Source of the DNA: Neobacillus ginsengisoli
GTDB lineage: Bacteria; Bacillota; Bacilli; Bacillales_B; DSM-18226
DNA: 64,000 bases
Assembly: GCF_030813055.1 (NCBI RefSeq)
Contig: NZ_JAUSTW010000004.1
Coordinates: forward strand, 124,001-188,000
Direction: 5' to 3'
The notes beneath the pieces were generated by a model. That model did not search any database, was not told the origin of the DNA, and saw only the letters and a list, made by a program, of their open reading frames with translations. How positions within the stretch are numbered: position 1 is the first letter of the stretch; the number at the start of each line of letters is the position of its first letter. Made by a program: the position numbers and the translations under genes. Below, piece by piece: positions 7,988 through 18,025 of the stretch.

Positions 7988-10363
7988 TTAGCAAGTCAAT
8001 TCATTTCGAGTAGTATTCTCCAAAAAATTCATGCTCAACGACACATCCGAATCCAATCTCTCCAGCAATTGCTGGCGAAGCTCTTGATCAAAAACTACCT
8101 CTCTTACATGCACTAAGCCAACTCGTTCCATCCATTGCCAAGTCCGCTCAAGGTAATTGGCTGTCTCGCGATAATATTGAATAAAGCCGCCGATAATCTC
8201 GATCGCTTCCTCTGCTGTTGGTGCTATACATAATAACTCCCCTGCGCGCACATTACGTCCGCTGCTGCCACAGACATAAATTTCCCAGCCTCTTTCCATC
8301 CCAATGACTCCAATATCTTTTGTAGTTGAGCCTGCAGCGTTATGAATACATGCGGATACACCTATTTTTATACGATAGGGTGTTGTGAGAAATTCCAAAC
8401 TTTTTTCGAGATTAACAGCAAGCTGTAGAGAGGGTTGTTTATTGCATTGACAGATATGTTCCCCAATACATGTTTTGACGTTTTGAACCACATTCCCATA
8501 CGTTGAGCTTAACGGCATATTCAAATCGGCCCAAACACCTGATAGATCTTCTTTTTTAACACCCATCAAATGAATTCTTTGTTCACTTGTTACAGCCATA
8601 TCCGCTATCCCGTATTTATCGGCCACCTCGGCGATTTTTCGTAATTGTTCCGCAGTCGTTTTGCCGCCGTACATTTGCGGAATAACAGTGTACGTCCCGT
8701 CATTTTGAACCGTCGCATTCATTCGTTCGCTTACGAAAAGAGTTTCTTGCTTGCTTTCATATTCCGGATAGATCATTCCTAAATAATAGTTAATCGCAGG
8801 ACGACAGGTTGAACAGCCTTGCTTGTTCTTCCAATTAAGCATTTCCATTACACCTTGTGTAGTCGTCGATGCGTGCAGCTGCATTTCATTAACTACTTCA
8901 TCTTCCGTTAACGTTGTACAGGAGCACATTGATTTATGTTCAATCACTTCATCAAATTCATCACTTTGGATATATAATAGAAGATCCTCCACTAACGGCT
9001 TACAACCTCCGCAAGAACCTGACGCCTTTGTGCATTTTTTTATTTGTTCAACGGTTGTCAGTCCTTGCTTTTGAACCGCCTCGATGATGGCACCTTTTGT
9101 CACGCCGTTACAGTTGCAAACCATCTCACCGGAAGAAATGGAAGCAACCGAATGACCGCTCTCATTTTGAGATTGAAACAGCGTAACTTTTTCCATGTCC
9201 GACACATCTTGTTGCTTCAAAATCATATCTAGCAATTTTGTACCTTGTTTCGTATCACCAAACAACACCGCACCAATCATTTTATGATTTTGAAAGACGA
9301 CCTTTTTATAAACGCCATCTAATTCATCATAGATTTTAATGGACTTCGCCGTTTCAGATTCATCGAACCTACCCACCGAAAACACATCAACACCTGATAT
9401 TTTTAATTGGGTCGAAAGAACAGAGCCTTCATAACCTTTACAGTCCAAGCCGCAAATCCGTTTAGCCAGCACCTTTCCTTGTTCATATAGAGGCTTTACC
9501 AATCCATATACGGAACCTCGATGTTCGACACATTCTCCGACAGCGTAAATATTCGGGATGTTTGTTTCCATATAGTCATTAACGAGAATCGCACGGTTTG
9601 TGTCGATTCCGCTTTCCTTGGCTAGCTGGACATTCGGCCTAACCCCTACAGCCATCACAACCAAATCAGCTTCTACTTCTGTTCCGTCGTTAAAACGTAA
9701 ACCTTCTACCCGATTGTTTCCGATAATCTCTTGTGTCCCTTTTTCTAAAAGAAATTTCATACCTTGATCTTCCAGCTCTTTTTGCAGCATTTTCGCCGCT
9801 GTTTCATCAAGTTGTCTTTCCATTAAGAAACTAGCAATATGAACAATGCTCACTTCCATCCCAAGATTGAGCAGCCCCCTCGCGGCTTCTAAACCTAATA
9901 ATCCGCCGCCAATCACTGCTGCTTTTTTATAGTGCTTGGAGGTTTCAATCATTTTCTGACAATCTTCTATTGTCCGGAATGTGATCACTCCATCCTTATC
10001 AGCCCCCGGAAGCGGTAGCAAAAACGGGACCGAACCCGTAGCTAAAATGAGTTGATCATATGAAACTTCTCGATTTTTATCTGTTTTTACAACTTTATTC
10101 TCTTTATCAATTTGGATAACCGTTTCCCCTGTAAACAACTGAATATGATGTTCCTCATACCAATCACGATCATTGATCGTAATATCTTCAATCTTTGTAC
10201 CGCCCTGCAGCACGCTCGACAAAAGAATTCGATTATAGTTTAGGTGTGGTTCACTGCCGAAAATAGTAATCTCAAATCTCTCAGGATCATTCTTTACTAT
10301 TTCCTCAAGGCAACGTACCCCTGCCATACCGTTCCCTATCAATATAAGTTTTTGTTTCTCCAT
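7988..10363 (-). CDS. nasB: Assimilatory nitrate reductase electron-transfer subunit
   Basis: 791-residue paralogue of NirB expected to pass electrons from NAD(P)H to NasC. FAD motif GNGMAGVRCLEE, NAD motif GGGLLGLEAARGL and two BFD [2Fe-2S] segments (CNCNGVTKG...CGGCKPLV; CSCTTLT...CSTCRPAINYYL) are intact. The C-terminal sulfite/nitrite-reductase-like domain is present but degenerate: C-x5-C is kept (TCIGEHIC) while the second pair reads ACIHNAA, so the fourth cluster cysteine is Ala. It therefore should not hold siroheme, which fits an electron carrier. First gene of the minus nas operon, with its promoter in the palindromic region upstream. Confidence 0.93.
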   Translation of the reverse strand: MEKQKLILIGNGMAGVRCLEEIVKNDPERFEITIFGSEPHLNYNRILLSSVLQGGTKIEDITINDRDWYEEHHIQLFTGETVIQIDKENKVVKTDKNREVSYDQLILATGSVPFLLPLPGADKDGVITFRTIEDCQKMIETSKHYKKAAVIGGGLLGLEAARGLLNLGMEVSIVHIASFLMERQLDETAAKMLQKELEDQGMKFLLEKGTQEIIGNNRVEGLRFNDGTEVEADLVVMAVGVRPNVQLAKESGIDTNRAILVNDYMETNIPNIYAVGECVEHRGSVYGLVKPLYEQGKVLAKRICGLDCKGYEGSVLSTQLKISGVDVFSVGRFDESETAKSIKIYDELDGVYKKVVFQNHKMIGAVLFGDTKQGTKLLDMILKQQDVSDMEKVTLFQSQNESGHSVASISSGEMVCNCNGVTKGAIIEAVQKQGLTTVEQIKKCTKASGSCGGCKPLVEDLLLYIQSDEFDEVIEHKSMCSCTTLTEDEVVNEMQLHASTTTQGVMEMLNWKNKQGCSTCRPAINYYLGMIYPEYESKQETLFVSERMNATVQNDGTYTVIPQMYGGKTTAEQLRKIAEVADKYGIADMAVTSEQRIHLMGVKKEDLSGVWADLNMPLSSTYGNVVQNVKTCIGEHICQCNKQPSLQLAVNLEKSLEFLTTPYRIKIGVSACIHNAAGSTTKDIGVIGMERGWEIYVCGSSGRNVRAGELLCIAPTAEEAIEIIGGFIQYYRETANYLERTWQWMERVGLVHVREVVFDQELRQQLLERLDSDVSLSMNFLENTTRNELTC

Positions 10364-10451
10364 TCTAAAACCTCCAGCTAGAAATAAAGGATATTACTCA
10401 ACCTTGAATAACATCAATTATTACATAAGACTTATAAAAAGAAATTAATCA

Positions 10452-10468
10452 TGTCATGTTTTCTCACA
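10452..10468. promoter_or_regulatory. TnrA box (nasB side)
   Basis: TGTCATGTTTTCTCACA matches 12 of the 13 fixed positions of TGTNANAWWWTMTNACA. It lies about 90 bases upstream of the nasB start, with A/T-rich -10 candidates at 10420-10436. TnrA activates nas genes under nitrogen limitation in Bacillus (family knowledge). Confidence 0.65.
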
Positions 10469-10499
10469 TAGGAATTTGTATAGGATATAAAAATTTCCA

Positions 10500-10516
10500 T
10501 GTGAGAACACCTGACA
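10500..10516. promoter_or_regulatory. TnrA box (nasA side)
   Basis: TGTGAGAACACCTGACA matches 11 of the 13 fixed positions of the TnrA consensus. A possible -10 (TATTCT) lies about 40 bases downstream on the plus strand, the distance expected for a TnrA-activated nasA promoter. Confidence 0.55.
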
Positions 10517-10604
10517 TAGTTTGTGACAAAATTATGAACAACAAATTATTCTTAGACATAGCAAAGGAATTCTTAAAATCCTTAAACGTTATGGAGGTAT
10601 AGTG

Positions 10605-10688
10605 ATGAAACAAACGATTAATTTGTTTTCATTTTTGTTTTTACTTGTAAAAGTAATTTTTTCAAAATCCCCTAATATCGGCTGGTAA
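10605..10688 (+). CDS. Possible 27-residue membrane peptide upstream of nasA
   Basis: ATG at 10605 is preceded by a GGAGG six to seven bases... upstream (ATGGAGGTATAGTG), giving MKQTINLFSFLFLLVKVIFS plus seven residues ending in W and a TAA stop. One hydrophobic helix, basic ends. It lies in the nasA leader, about 90 bases before the nasA start. It could be a translated small membrane protein, a leader peptide or chance. Not recognised as any family. Confidence 0.3.
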   Translation: MKQTINLFSFLFLLVKVIFSKSPNIGW

Positions 10689-10778
10689 ACAAGGGAATGC
10701 ATACTTAAATACTGTCAAGCGTTAAAGCAAGCCTACACATTAAGTAAAAATTGGTTTCTAGGAAGGAGCAATATCATT

Positions 10779-11984
10779 ATGAAGTTATCAAATTTAAGAA
10801 AAAGCGGTCATGCGCCGTCATTATTTGCCTCATTTTTATACTTTGATGTCAGTTTCATGATTTGGGTTATGTTGGGAGCACTTGGGGTATATATTACAAA
10901 GGATTTTGGTCTTTCACCCTCTCAAAAGGGTTTCATTGTCGCTGTTCCAATTCTCAGTGGGTCGTTTTTCCGTCTTATCCTCGGTGTCTTAACGGATCGG
11001 ATTGGTCCTCGGAAAACAGCCATCAGCGGTATGCTGGTCACGATGGTCCCCCTGTTATGGGGATGGTTATTCGGTAAGACGTTAACTGAGCTATACTGTA
11101 TCGGGATCCTTCTCGGCGTAGCGGGTGCAAGCTTTGCAGCTGCCATACCACTGGCAAGCCGCTGGTATCCGCCTCAACTACAAGGATTGGCGATGGGAAT
11201 TGCAGGGGCAGGTAACAGCGGAACGCTATTTGCTACTTTATTCGGCCCGCGTATTGCAGAACAGATTGGCTGGCATAATGTGATAGGACTTGCACTTATT
11301 CCTCTTTCAATTGTTTTTATCATTTATGTCCTGATTGCAAAAGATGCCCCATCACAACCTTCGGCAAAACCGGTTATGGAGTATTTCAATGTGTTTAAAC
11401 AAAAGGATACATGGTATTTCTGTTTGCTTTACAGTGTCACTTTCGGAGGTTTTGTTGGTTTATCAAGCTTTTTAAGCATCTTTTTTGTTGATCAATATAA
11501 TTTATCAAAAGTAGGAGCAGGTGATATTGTTACGCTTTGTGTGGCAGCAGGAAGCTTTTTCCGTCCTGTCGGTGGATACATAGCTGATAAAATCGGCGGC
11601 GTCCGCCTTCTAACCTTTTTATTTATCGGGGTGGCACTCAGCATGTTCGGTGTGAGTCAACTTCCAATTTTACCGGTTGTAACTACCTTATTGTTCATCG
11701 GAATGCTTTTTCTTGGGATGGGAAATGGAGCGGTCTTTCAATTAGTTCCGCAACGATTCCAAGAGGAGATTGGCATGATTACCGGTATTGTCGGGGCAGC
11801 GGGCGGGGTTGGCGGATTTTTTGTCCCAAATATACTGGGAACACTTAAACAAATAACCGGAACTTATTCTACAGGCTTTATGGTTTATGCAGGGATTGGA
11901 GCAGCGGCGCTATTAGTGTTGGCATTGGCACAACTTTCATGGAGAAAAGCTTGGTCGTCAAAGCAAACTTCCGTTAAAATTTAA
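10779..11984 (+). CDS. nasA: Nitrate transporter, MFS NarK/NasA family
   Basis: 401 residues with about 12 membrane segments. Two nitrate-signature-like glycine-rich stretches are visible: [18 protein letters not shown] in the N-half and [19 protein letters not shown] in the C-half. The loop DRIGPRKT between helices 2 and 3 is typical of MFS. The N-terminus closely resembles what I recall of B. subtilis NasA. Start is ATG after a GGAAGGAGC site. Takes up nitrate (and possibly nitrite) for the NasBC/NasDE enzymes encoded divergently, under the shared TnrA-type palindrome. Confidence 0.94.
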   Translation: MKLSNLRKSGHAPSLFASFLYFDVSFMIWVMLGALGVYITKDFGLSPSQKGFIVAVPILSGSFFRLILGVLTDRIGPRKTAISGMLVTMVPLLWGWLFGKTLTELYCIGILLGVAGASFAAAIPLASRWYPPQLQGLAMGIAGAGNSGTLFATLFGPRIAEQIGWHNVIGLALIPLSIVFIIYVLIAKDAPSQPSAKPVMEYFNVFKQKDTWYFCLLYSVTFGGFVGLSSFLSIFFVDQYNLSKVGAGDIVTLCVAAGSFFRPVGGYIADKIGGVRLLTFLFIGVALSMFGVSQLPILPVVTTLLFIGMLFLGMGNGAVFQLVPQRFQEEIGMITGIVGAAGGVGGFFVPNILGTLKQITGTYSTGFMVYAGIGAAALLVLALAQLSWRKAWSSKQTSVKI

Positions 11985-12067
11985 TAGGAAGTGAAACTAT
12001 CCATGTAAAGTATTCCGTGGAAAAAAAGTCTTTTCTTTAACTGGGAGGATAGTAGTTGGAATGCAAG

Positions 12068-12098
12068 GAGGTTGTCAAGAAAAGCACTTGACAACCTC
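12068..12098. terminator. Hairpin between nasA and the thioesterase gene
   Basis: Perfect 12-base stem GAGGTTGTCAAG / CTTGACAACCTC with a seven-base loop between two convergent genes. Neither side has a strong T-run, so it is at best a weak bidirectional terminator. Confidence 0.45.
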
Positions 12099-12107
12099 TT
12101 CAACCAA

Positions 12108-12632
12108 CTAAATAAAATTTTCGTCCCATGGATAATTCGTTGTTAAAAACTCTGCTAGTTCTTTACTTTTTTGTTTTCTTTCTTTACGCATTTTTGCCCG
12201 GTCAGGTGCTGTTTCATGTAATTTTTTCTCTTCCAGTGTTTCTGGAATGATTTGTGGAACACGCGCCGGGCGTTTATTTTCATCAAGTGCGACAAAAGTT
12301 AAAAGAGCTGTTGCTGCCACTTTACGGTCACCGCTTTTTAAATTTTCAGCAATAATCTTTACGAAAACTTCCATTGATGACGTGCCTGTCCATGTTACAT
12401 ATGATTCAAAATGGACGGAATCAGTTGTTCGGATAGGATGTAAAAAGTCAACAGAATCAGTTGAAGCTGTAACACACTCACTTCGACTATGGCGTCCAGC
12501 AGAAGTTGAAGCAACTTGATCCAGATGGTCCATTAACCGGCCGCCAAATAACGTATTATGATTATTAACATCGTTCGGGAAAACACGACTTGTGCGTATT
12601 ACACGTGAATCTCTACAAAATTTTGCTTCCAT
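12108..12632 (-). CDS. Acyl-CoA thioesterase, hotdog fold (YkhA-like)
   Basis: 174 residues with one hotdog domain: RVFPNDVNNHNTLFGGRLMDHLDQVAS near the N-terminus, with the conserved N-x-x-G-T/L-FGG-x-LM-x-x-D helix, followed by the V-x-F-x-x-P strand (VDFLHPIR). This is the acyl-CoA hydrolase group that releases CoA from long-chain acyl-CoA. The tail is rich in K/E/R. ATG at 12632 has a GAGGATG ribosome site. It is a separate gene upstream of which odhB ends; no functional link is obvious. Confidence 0.85.
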   Translation of the reverse strand: MEAKFCRDSRVIRTSRVFPNDVNNHNTLFGGRLMDHLDQVASTSAGRHSRSECVTASTDSVDFLHPIRTTDSVHFESYVTWTGTSSMEVFVKIIAENLKSGDRKVAATALLTFVALDENKRPARVPQIIPETLEEKKLHETAPDRAKMRKERKQKSKELAEFLTTNYPWDENFI

Positions 12633-12692
12633 TTAAACACATCCTCAAATAAATGAATCCGTTCTATTTTTATCTCCATCCCCTTAATGCTT

Positions 12693-13943
12693 TTAACCTT
12701 CTAATAATAAGGTTTCAGGGTCCTCTAAAAGCTCTTTAACTGTAGCCAGAAAGCTTACTGCTTCTTTTCCATCAACGATTCGATGATCATAAGACAAGGC
12801 GATATACATCATTGGACGGTTTTCCATTCGTTCTTCATCAATAGCTATTGGTCTTGTTTGAATTTTATGCATGCCTAGAATTCCTACCTGAGGACTATTT
12901 AGAATTGGCGTTGACATTAAAGAACCAAAGACTCCGCCGTTTGTAATCGTAAATGTACCACCTTGTAGCTCTTTTAAAGTGAGTTCATTGTCACGTGCTT
13001 TTTTGCCAAGGTCGCTTATTTCTCCTTCAATTTCAGCAAAACTTTTTTGATTTGCATCGCGGACAACCGGAACGACTAACCCCCCGGGAGCAGCAACCGC
13101 GATTCCGATATCATAAAACTTTTTAACAAGCACTTCATCATCTTGAATCTCCGCATTTAATAGCGGGTATTGTTTTAAGGCTGCGACCACGGCTTTTGTA
13201 AAAAAGGACATAAAACCGAGACGTACCTCATGTTTTTCGAAAAACGCATCTTTCCTCTTTTTCCGTAAGTTCATAACTGCTGACATATCGACTTCGTTAA
13301 ACGTAGTTAACATTGCGGCAGTATGCTGGACTTCCACTAGGCGTTTTGCTATGGTTTGACGGCGGCGAGACATCTTCACACGTTCTACAGGCTTTTCGAA
13401 CTCTGATTGAACTTGAGCTGAGGCCGTACTAGGAACCGCCTTTTCCATTTTTGGCTCATCCGTTTTCGCAGGAGCTTGAGTGTGTGCTTTTACGTCATGT
13501 GGTCTGATTCTTCCAAGCGGATCGCTGCTGCCTACTTGTTGTAAATCGATTCCTAGTTCTCTTGCTAGTTTTCTTGCAGCCGGAGAAGCAATCGGGCGTT
13601 CTGCTTTTGGAAGCTCGGATGTTGCTTGGATTGTTGGCTGGGTAGACGTTTCTTCTGCTTTTCTTTCCGGAACTTCTGTTGAAACAGTTGTGGCAGCTGC
13701 CGCTGTCTCATTTTCTTCCAGTATCGCGATTACTTCACCTACTTCGACCGTATCACCCGGTTCTTTTAAAACCTTTGTTAACACACCTGTGAATTCTGCA
13801 CCCACTTCTAAGTTAACCTTATCTGTTTCCAGTTCAACTACGCCTTCGCCTTTGTTTACTTTATCGCCAATGTTTACGAGCCATTGTAAAACAGTTCCTT
13901 CTGAAATTGATTCTGCCAGTTCCGGTACTTTAAGTTCAATCAT
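12693..13943 (-). CDS. odhB: 2-oxoglutarate dehydrogenase E2 (dihydrolipoyl succinyltransferase)
   Basis: Transfers succinyl groups from the E1 active site to CoA in the TCA cycle. Domains in order: lipoyl domain with lipoylated Lys in [11 protein letters not shown], an Ala/Pro/Glu-rich linker, a peripheral-subunit-binding domain ([15 protein letters not shown]...GRIRPHDV), and the catalytic core with the DHRIVDG motif near the C-terminus ([11 protein letters not shown]). I start at ATG 13943, which has a GGAGGAT site seven bases upstream, giving 416 residues; an upstream in-frame start would add 12 residues with no family match. Second gene of odhAB. Confidence 0.95.
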   Translation of the reverse strand: MIELKVPELAESISEGTVLQWLVNIGDKVNKGEGVVELETDKVNLEVGAEFTGVLTKVLKEPGDTVEVGEVIAILEENETAAAATTVSTEVPERKAEETSTQPTIQATSELPKAERPIASPAARKLARELGIDLQQVGSSDPLGRIRPHDVKAHTQAPAKTDEPKMEKAVPSTASAQVQSEFEKPVERVKMSRRRQTIAKRLVEVQHTAAMLTTFNEVDMSAVMNLRKKRKDAFFEKHEVRLGFMSFFTKAVVAALKQYPLLNAEIQDDEVLVKKFYDIGIAVAAPGGLVVPVVRDANQKSFAEIEGEISDLGKKARDNELTLKELQGGTFTITNGGVFGSLMSTPILNSPQVGILGMHKIQTRPIAIDEERMENRPMMYIALSYDHRIVDGKEAVSFLATVKELLEDPETLLLEG

Positions 13944-14002
13944 CCTCGATATCCTCCCTGTTCTATTAAAACTTTCCATAAAATGATTTCTTGTAATTGT
14001 TT

Positions 14003-16894
14003 TTAGCTATGCACGAAAACTTTCTCATATTTTTCTTTATCTAGTAATTGATTAAAATTCAACGCTTGTTGAACAATTTGTTCTTGCTCTTTCTTATGAA
14101 TAGTCGGGTCGCCGCCTGCCGGACTGGAACGATCCGGACGACCAATATAAGAGACTATTAGTCTACCAGCAGCAATTTCAGACAGGATCGGCAAGACAAA
14201 ATGCCATGCTCCCATATTCTTTGGTTCTTCTTGAACCCAGACAATCTCTTCTAAGTTCGGATACCGCTGTACGATCACTTCCACTTTTTCCTTAGGAAAT
14301 GGATATAATTGTTCAATGCGAATGATGTGTACCCCACTCAAGTCTTGATCTTCTTTTCTTGATTCGACTTCTGCTGCTAAATCAATCGCCATTTTACCAG
14401 TTGTTAAGACTAAACGCTTCACTTTGTCTGCAGCTTTTCTAAGCTGCGGCTGTTCCACCACTGTATGGAAATGACCCTCGCTAAGATCTGTGCCAATAGA
14501 AGCAGTCAGCGGATGACGCAACAAACTCTTTGGTGTCATGATGACTAAAGGTCGTATAAACTCTGTTCCCAGAGCTGCAGCTTGGCGGCGTAAGATATGA
14601 AAATATTGGGCTGCGCTTGTTAAGTTCGCCACCGTCCAATTGTTCTCAGCTGCCAGTTGTAAAAAGCGTTCCGGGCGGGCACTTGAGTGCTCCGGACCTT
14701 GTCCTTCATAACCGTGAGGCAGAAGGAGTACAAGCCCGGATTTTTGCCCCCATTTGGCTCTTCCGGCTGAAACAAACTGATCAAATAGCGCTTGAGCGGT
14801 ATTTGCGAAGTCACCGTATTGTGCTTCCCATATCACAAGTGTTTCAGGAGCAAAGACATTATACCCATACTCAAAGCCGACAACCGCAGCTTCAGAGAGC
14901 GGGCTATTATGAACAGCAAACGAAGCACTGGCTTGCGGAAGACCTTGCAAAGGTGAAAAGGTATCATTCGTTTCCGCATCATGAAGGACAATATGGCGGT
15001 GCGCAAACGTTCCACGCTCAGAATCTTGTCCTGTTAGTCGAATCGGTGTGCCTTCTTTTAACATTGTAGCGAAGGCTAAACTTTCAGCTAACGCCCATTC
15101 TACTTTTCCGTTTTCATCCAATGCATTTTTCCGGCGCTCAAGAATGCGCTTTAATTTCGGATAAACATGAAAACCTTCCGGCCATTTAAGTAATTCGAAG
15201 TTTAATTCACGAAGTGTATCGAGTGATACACTTGTGTCAATTTTTGGAATACCTTTAGCAATAACTTCAGGTACCTCAACCTCATTGGCCGGAGCATCCT
15301 TCTTATCGGATACACTGTCATACTCGGATTGTAATGTCACTTGTACACTAAGAGTGATTTGTTCGATTTCTGCTTGACTAAGAATACCTTTAATTTGTAA
15401 TTGATCCGCATAAATTGCTCTGACAGTTGGATGATGTGCCACTTTTTTATACACTTTCGGCTGGGTAACCGCAGGATCATCCATTTCATTGTGTCCAAAG
15501 CGCCTGTAACCGACTAAGTCAATTAAAAAGTCCTTTTGGAAACGAACCCGGTATTGGTAGGCAAGAAGGACAGCTGCCAGGCAGGCTTCCGGGTCATCTG
15601 CATTCACGTGCACAATCGGGATTTCGTATCCTTTCGCCAGGTCACTAGCATATCTCGTAGAACGAGAATCTTGGCTGTCCGTTGTAAAACCAACCATATT
15701 ATTTGTAATAATATGAATAGTGCCCCCTGTTTGGTATCCTTTTAATCCCCCTAAGTTCAAGGTTTCAGAGACAATTCCTTGGCCGGGAAATGCAGCATCA
15801 CCGTGGATTAAAATCGCAAACGCTTTCGAAGCATCTCTTTTTGGGAAGCCAGGTTTATTTCGATCTTCCTGGGCGGCTCTTGTAAATCCTTCAACCACCG
15901 GATCGACAAATTCAAGATGGCTTGGGTTATTTGCTAATGTAATACGAGTACGATTTGCCCCAGTGCTTTCGATGAATCGATCATAGCCTAAGTGATATTT
16001 CACATCGCCTGACCAGCCCTCACTTAACTCGACAAGACCACTCGGTTCGCCCTGCTGTTTTGTAGAAGCGTGTAAAAACTCAGCGAAAATCTTGTTGTAT
16101 GGCTTTTCTAAAACATGTGCCAGCACACTTAAGCGTCCGCGATGTGCCATTCCAATCATTACATTTTGTGCACCATCCCCGACACTTTTACGAATTGCTT
16201 CATCAAGCATTGGGACAAGCATGTCTACTCCTTCAATGGAGAACCTTTTTTGACCAACAAATGTTTTATGTAAAAACTGTTCAAAACCTTCAACCTCTGT
16301 CAGCCGTTTTAAAAGAGTGGACCGCTCTTCCTTTGAAAGTGCACGATGTAGAGAACTCGTTTCTACCATCTGACGTAACCATGTTCGTTCTTCAGTATGA
16401 TGAACATGGTCAAATTCATAGGCTAAGGAAGAGGTGTACATTGCATTTAATTGATTTACCGCATCCCATGCCGTTTGGATTTCAGTTGGCGCCTCTTTCC
16501 AAACTAATTTGGCAGGAATCGCTTTCAAATCTTCATCACTTAATCCATATTTCTCCAGATTAAGTAAATCATGGTCTTTTTCTTTCTCCGCTAAAGGAGT
16601 GATTTTAGCTGATAAGTGACCGTATGAGCGCAAGTCGCCCAGCAGTTCAGCTGTTTTAAGGACTTTTTCCATATTTAGTATATTAATAGGACTGGTTTTT
16701 AACGAATCACTCGTTTCTTCCGTATGATTGATTTCGAAAGGAAGAGGTGAGCCCCATTTTAAAAAAAGCTCTTTTAATTCTGAATCAATTGGATCTATAC
16801 CATTCAAGTACAGTTCATATTGTTCCATCACATAGCCAAGGTTTGGACCAATGAAATTTTCCCAAGGCTTTTGTTGGTTATTTTGATTTCCCAT
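14003..16894 (-). CDS. odhA: 2-oxoglutarate dehydrogenase E1
   Basis: Thiamine-diphosphate enzyme that decarboxylates 2-oxoglutarate. 963 residues, usual length for Bacillus OdhA. Visible family segments: [15 protein letters not shown] (active-site region), [17 protein letters not shown] (ThDP/Mg site), [12 protein letters not shown], and in the C-terminal half [20 protein letters not shown] followed by [23 protein letters not shown] at 16894 has a GAGGA site. The odhB start lies 60 bases after the odhA stop, so the two form one operon. A LysR gene is divergent upstream. Confidence 0.96.
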   Translation of the reverse strand: MGNQNNQQKPWENFIGPNLGYVMEQYELYLNGIDPIDSELKELFLKWGSPLPFEINHTEETSDSLKTSPINILNMEKVLKTAELLGDLRSYGHLSAKITPLAEKEKDHDLLNLEKYGLSDEDLKAIPAKLVWKEAPTEIQTAWDAVNQLNAMYTSSLAYEFDHVHHTEERTWLRQMVETSSLHRALSKEERSTLLKRLTEVEGFEQFLHKTFVGQKRFSIEGVDMLVPMLDEAIRKSVGDGAQNVMIGMAHRGRLSVLAHVLEKPYNKIFAEFLHASTKQQGEPSGLVELSEGWSGDVKYHLGYDRFIESTGANRTRITLANNPSHLEFVDPVVEGFTRAAQEDRNKPGFPKRDASKAFAILIHGDAAFPGQGIVSETLNLGGLKGYQTGGTIHIITNNMVGFTTDSQDSRSTRYASDLAKGYEIPIVHVNADDPEACLAAVLLAYQYRVRFQKDFLIDLVGYRRFGHNEMDDPAVTQPKVYKKVAHHPTVRAIYADQLQIKGILSQAEIEQITLSVQVTLQSEYDSVSDKKDAPANEVEVPEVIAKGIPKIDTSVSLDTLRELNFELLKWPEGFHVYPKLKRILERRKNALDENGKVEWALAESLAFATMLKEGTPIRLTGQDSERGTFAHRHIVLHDAETNDTFSPLQGLPQASASFAVHNSPLSEAAVVGFEYGYNVFAPETLVIWEAQYGDFANTAQALFDQFVSAGRAKWGQKSGLVLLLPHGYEGQGPEHSSARPERFLQLAAENNWTVANLTSAAQYFHILRRQAAALGTEFIRPLVIMTPKSLLRHPLTASIGTDLSEGHFHTVVEQPQLRKAADKVKRLVLTTGKMAIDLAAEVESRKEDQDLSGVHIIRIEQLYPFPKEKVEVIVQRYPNLEEIVWVQEEPKNMGAWHFVLPILSEIAAGRLIVSYIGRPDRSSPAGGDPTIHKKEQEQIVQQALNFNQLLDKEKYEKVFVHS

Positions 16895-17023
16895 TCACCA
16901 TTCCTCCATGATTGTGTTTCATCCTAGGTCTTGTGTCCTCAATTTATTGATTTTTAGATTGCTTACGGATAAGGATAATGTAATAATGGTAATAAATAAA
17001 ATGCCAATAAATTATATTTACTT

Positions 17024-17038
17024 ATAAGAAACTTTTAT
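17024..17038. promoter_or_regulatory. Dyad ATAA-N7-TTAT between odhA and the LysR gene
   Basis: ATAAGAAACTTTTAT matches the dyad form described for the LysR-type regulator CcpC at Bacillus TCA-cycle genes. It lies about 24 bases before the LysR start and about 130 bases upstream of odhA. Short and A/T-rich, so chance is possible. Confidence 0.3.
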
Positions 17039-17061
17039 ATGGAAAAAATAGGGTGAAAACA

Positions 17062-17946
17062 ATGGATTACCGTGATTGGGAAATATTGAAAGTGCTTCAT
17101 AGTCAAAAAAATTTAACGAAAGCAGCTAAGCTTTTGTTTATTACACAACCTGCATTAACCAATCGTTTAAAGCATATACAAGAGGAATTAGGTACTGCAA
17201 TTGTTACCCGTGAAAGCCGGGGAATTCATTTTACCCCGCAAGGAGAATATCTTGTCCATTGTGCGGAGGAGGCCCTTGCGCATTATCAAAAAATAAAAGA
17301 GAATATTTTCAATATGAGTCATAACAAAGATAATGAAGTGGTTGGAACGTTGAAGTTGGGGGTATCCAACTTTTTTGCTAATTATAAACTTGCTCAAATT
17401 TTGAAATTATTTAAAATGCAGTATCCTCATGTGGAATTCAAAGTGATCACAGGATGGAGCAAAGATGTTTCGCAGCTTATTCACAACAAAGATGTTCATA
17501 TCAGCTTTGTTCGAGGAGATTATAGTTGGCGGGGATTATTGAAACATCTATTATTCGAAGAAACCATTTGTGTCACGTCCAAAAATGAAATTGACATCAC
17601 TGATCTACCCCACCTCCCGAGAATCGATTATAGAGGGGATTACTTATTAAAATCAATAATCGATAGTTGGTGGACCGAAAACTACACACAACCACCTTTT
17701 ATCAGTATTGAAGTCGATCAAGTTGATACTTGTAAGGAAATGGTTAAAAATGGTTTAGGTTATGGTATCTTGTCCAGCAGGACACTTACCGGAATAGAAG
17801 ATTTATATAAAATTGATTTAATTGATGAACAAGGGAATCCTATATTGCGACGAACGTGGATTTATTATCATGAGGAATCTCTGGAATTGAATGTCGTGCG
17901 AGCCTTCGTACAATTTATCAAAAGTTTGAATTGGAAAGACATTTAA
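17062..17946 (+). CDS. LysR-family transcriptional regulator
   Basis: N-terminal winged helix (LHSQKNLTKAAKLLFITQPA followed by LTNRLKHIQEELG) then a LysR substrate-binding domain to the C-terminus; about 294 residues, normal for the family. I prefer ATG 17062, preceded by AGGGTG at six bases; a GTG three codons earlier is also possible. Divergent from odhAB with about 160 bases between, so it may control odhAB or itself. Effector not predictable. A terminator follows directly. Confidence 0.88.
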   Translation: MDYRDWEILKVLHSQKNLTKAAKLLFITQPALTNRLKHIQEELGTAIVTRESRGIHFTPQGEYLVHCAEEALAHYQKIKENIFNMSHNKDNEVVGTLKLGVSNFFANYKLAQILKLFKMQYPHVEFKVITGWSKDVSQLIHNKDVHISFVRGDYSWRGLLKHLLFEETICVTSKNEIDITDLPHLPRIDYRGDYLLKSIIDSWWTENYTQPPFISIEVDQVDTCKEMVKNGLGYGILSSRTLTGIEDLYKIDLIDEQGNPILRRTWIYYHEESLELNVVRAFVQFIKSLNWKDI

Positions 17947-17957
17947 ATAATAGTGTA

Positions 17958-17988
17958 AAGGACAAAGCGCTTAAGCCTTGTCCTTTTT
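17958..17988 (+). terminator. Terminator after the LysR gene
   Basis: Stem AAGGACAA / TTGTCCTT with an inner GC/GC closing pair and a T-run directly after (TTTTT). Confidence 0.75.
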
Positions 17989-18025
17989 GCATCGTCGGAT
18001 CAATGGTTTTTTAATACACAAAATT

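Larger units (their letters stand above)
10451..10517. promoter_or_regulatory. Divergent nasA/nasB control region: large palindrome
   Basis: Two 27-base arms (10451-10477 and 10491-10517) form an inverted repeat with 23 of 27 positions matching and a 13-base A/T-rich centre. Each arm contains one TnrA-like box facing outward. The element sits between nasB (minus) and nasA (plus), so one symmetrical element could serve both promoters. Apart from a 27-codon mini-ORF (10605-10688), nothing else was recognised in the 415 bases between the two genes. Confidence 0.6.
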
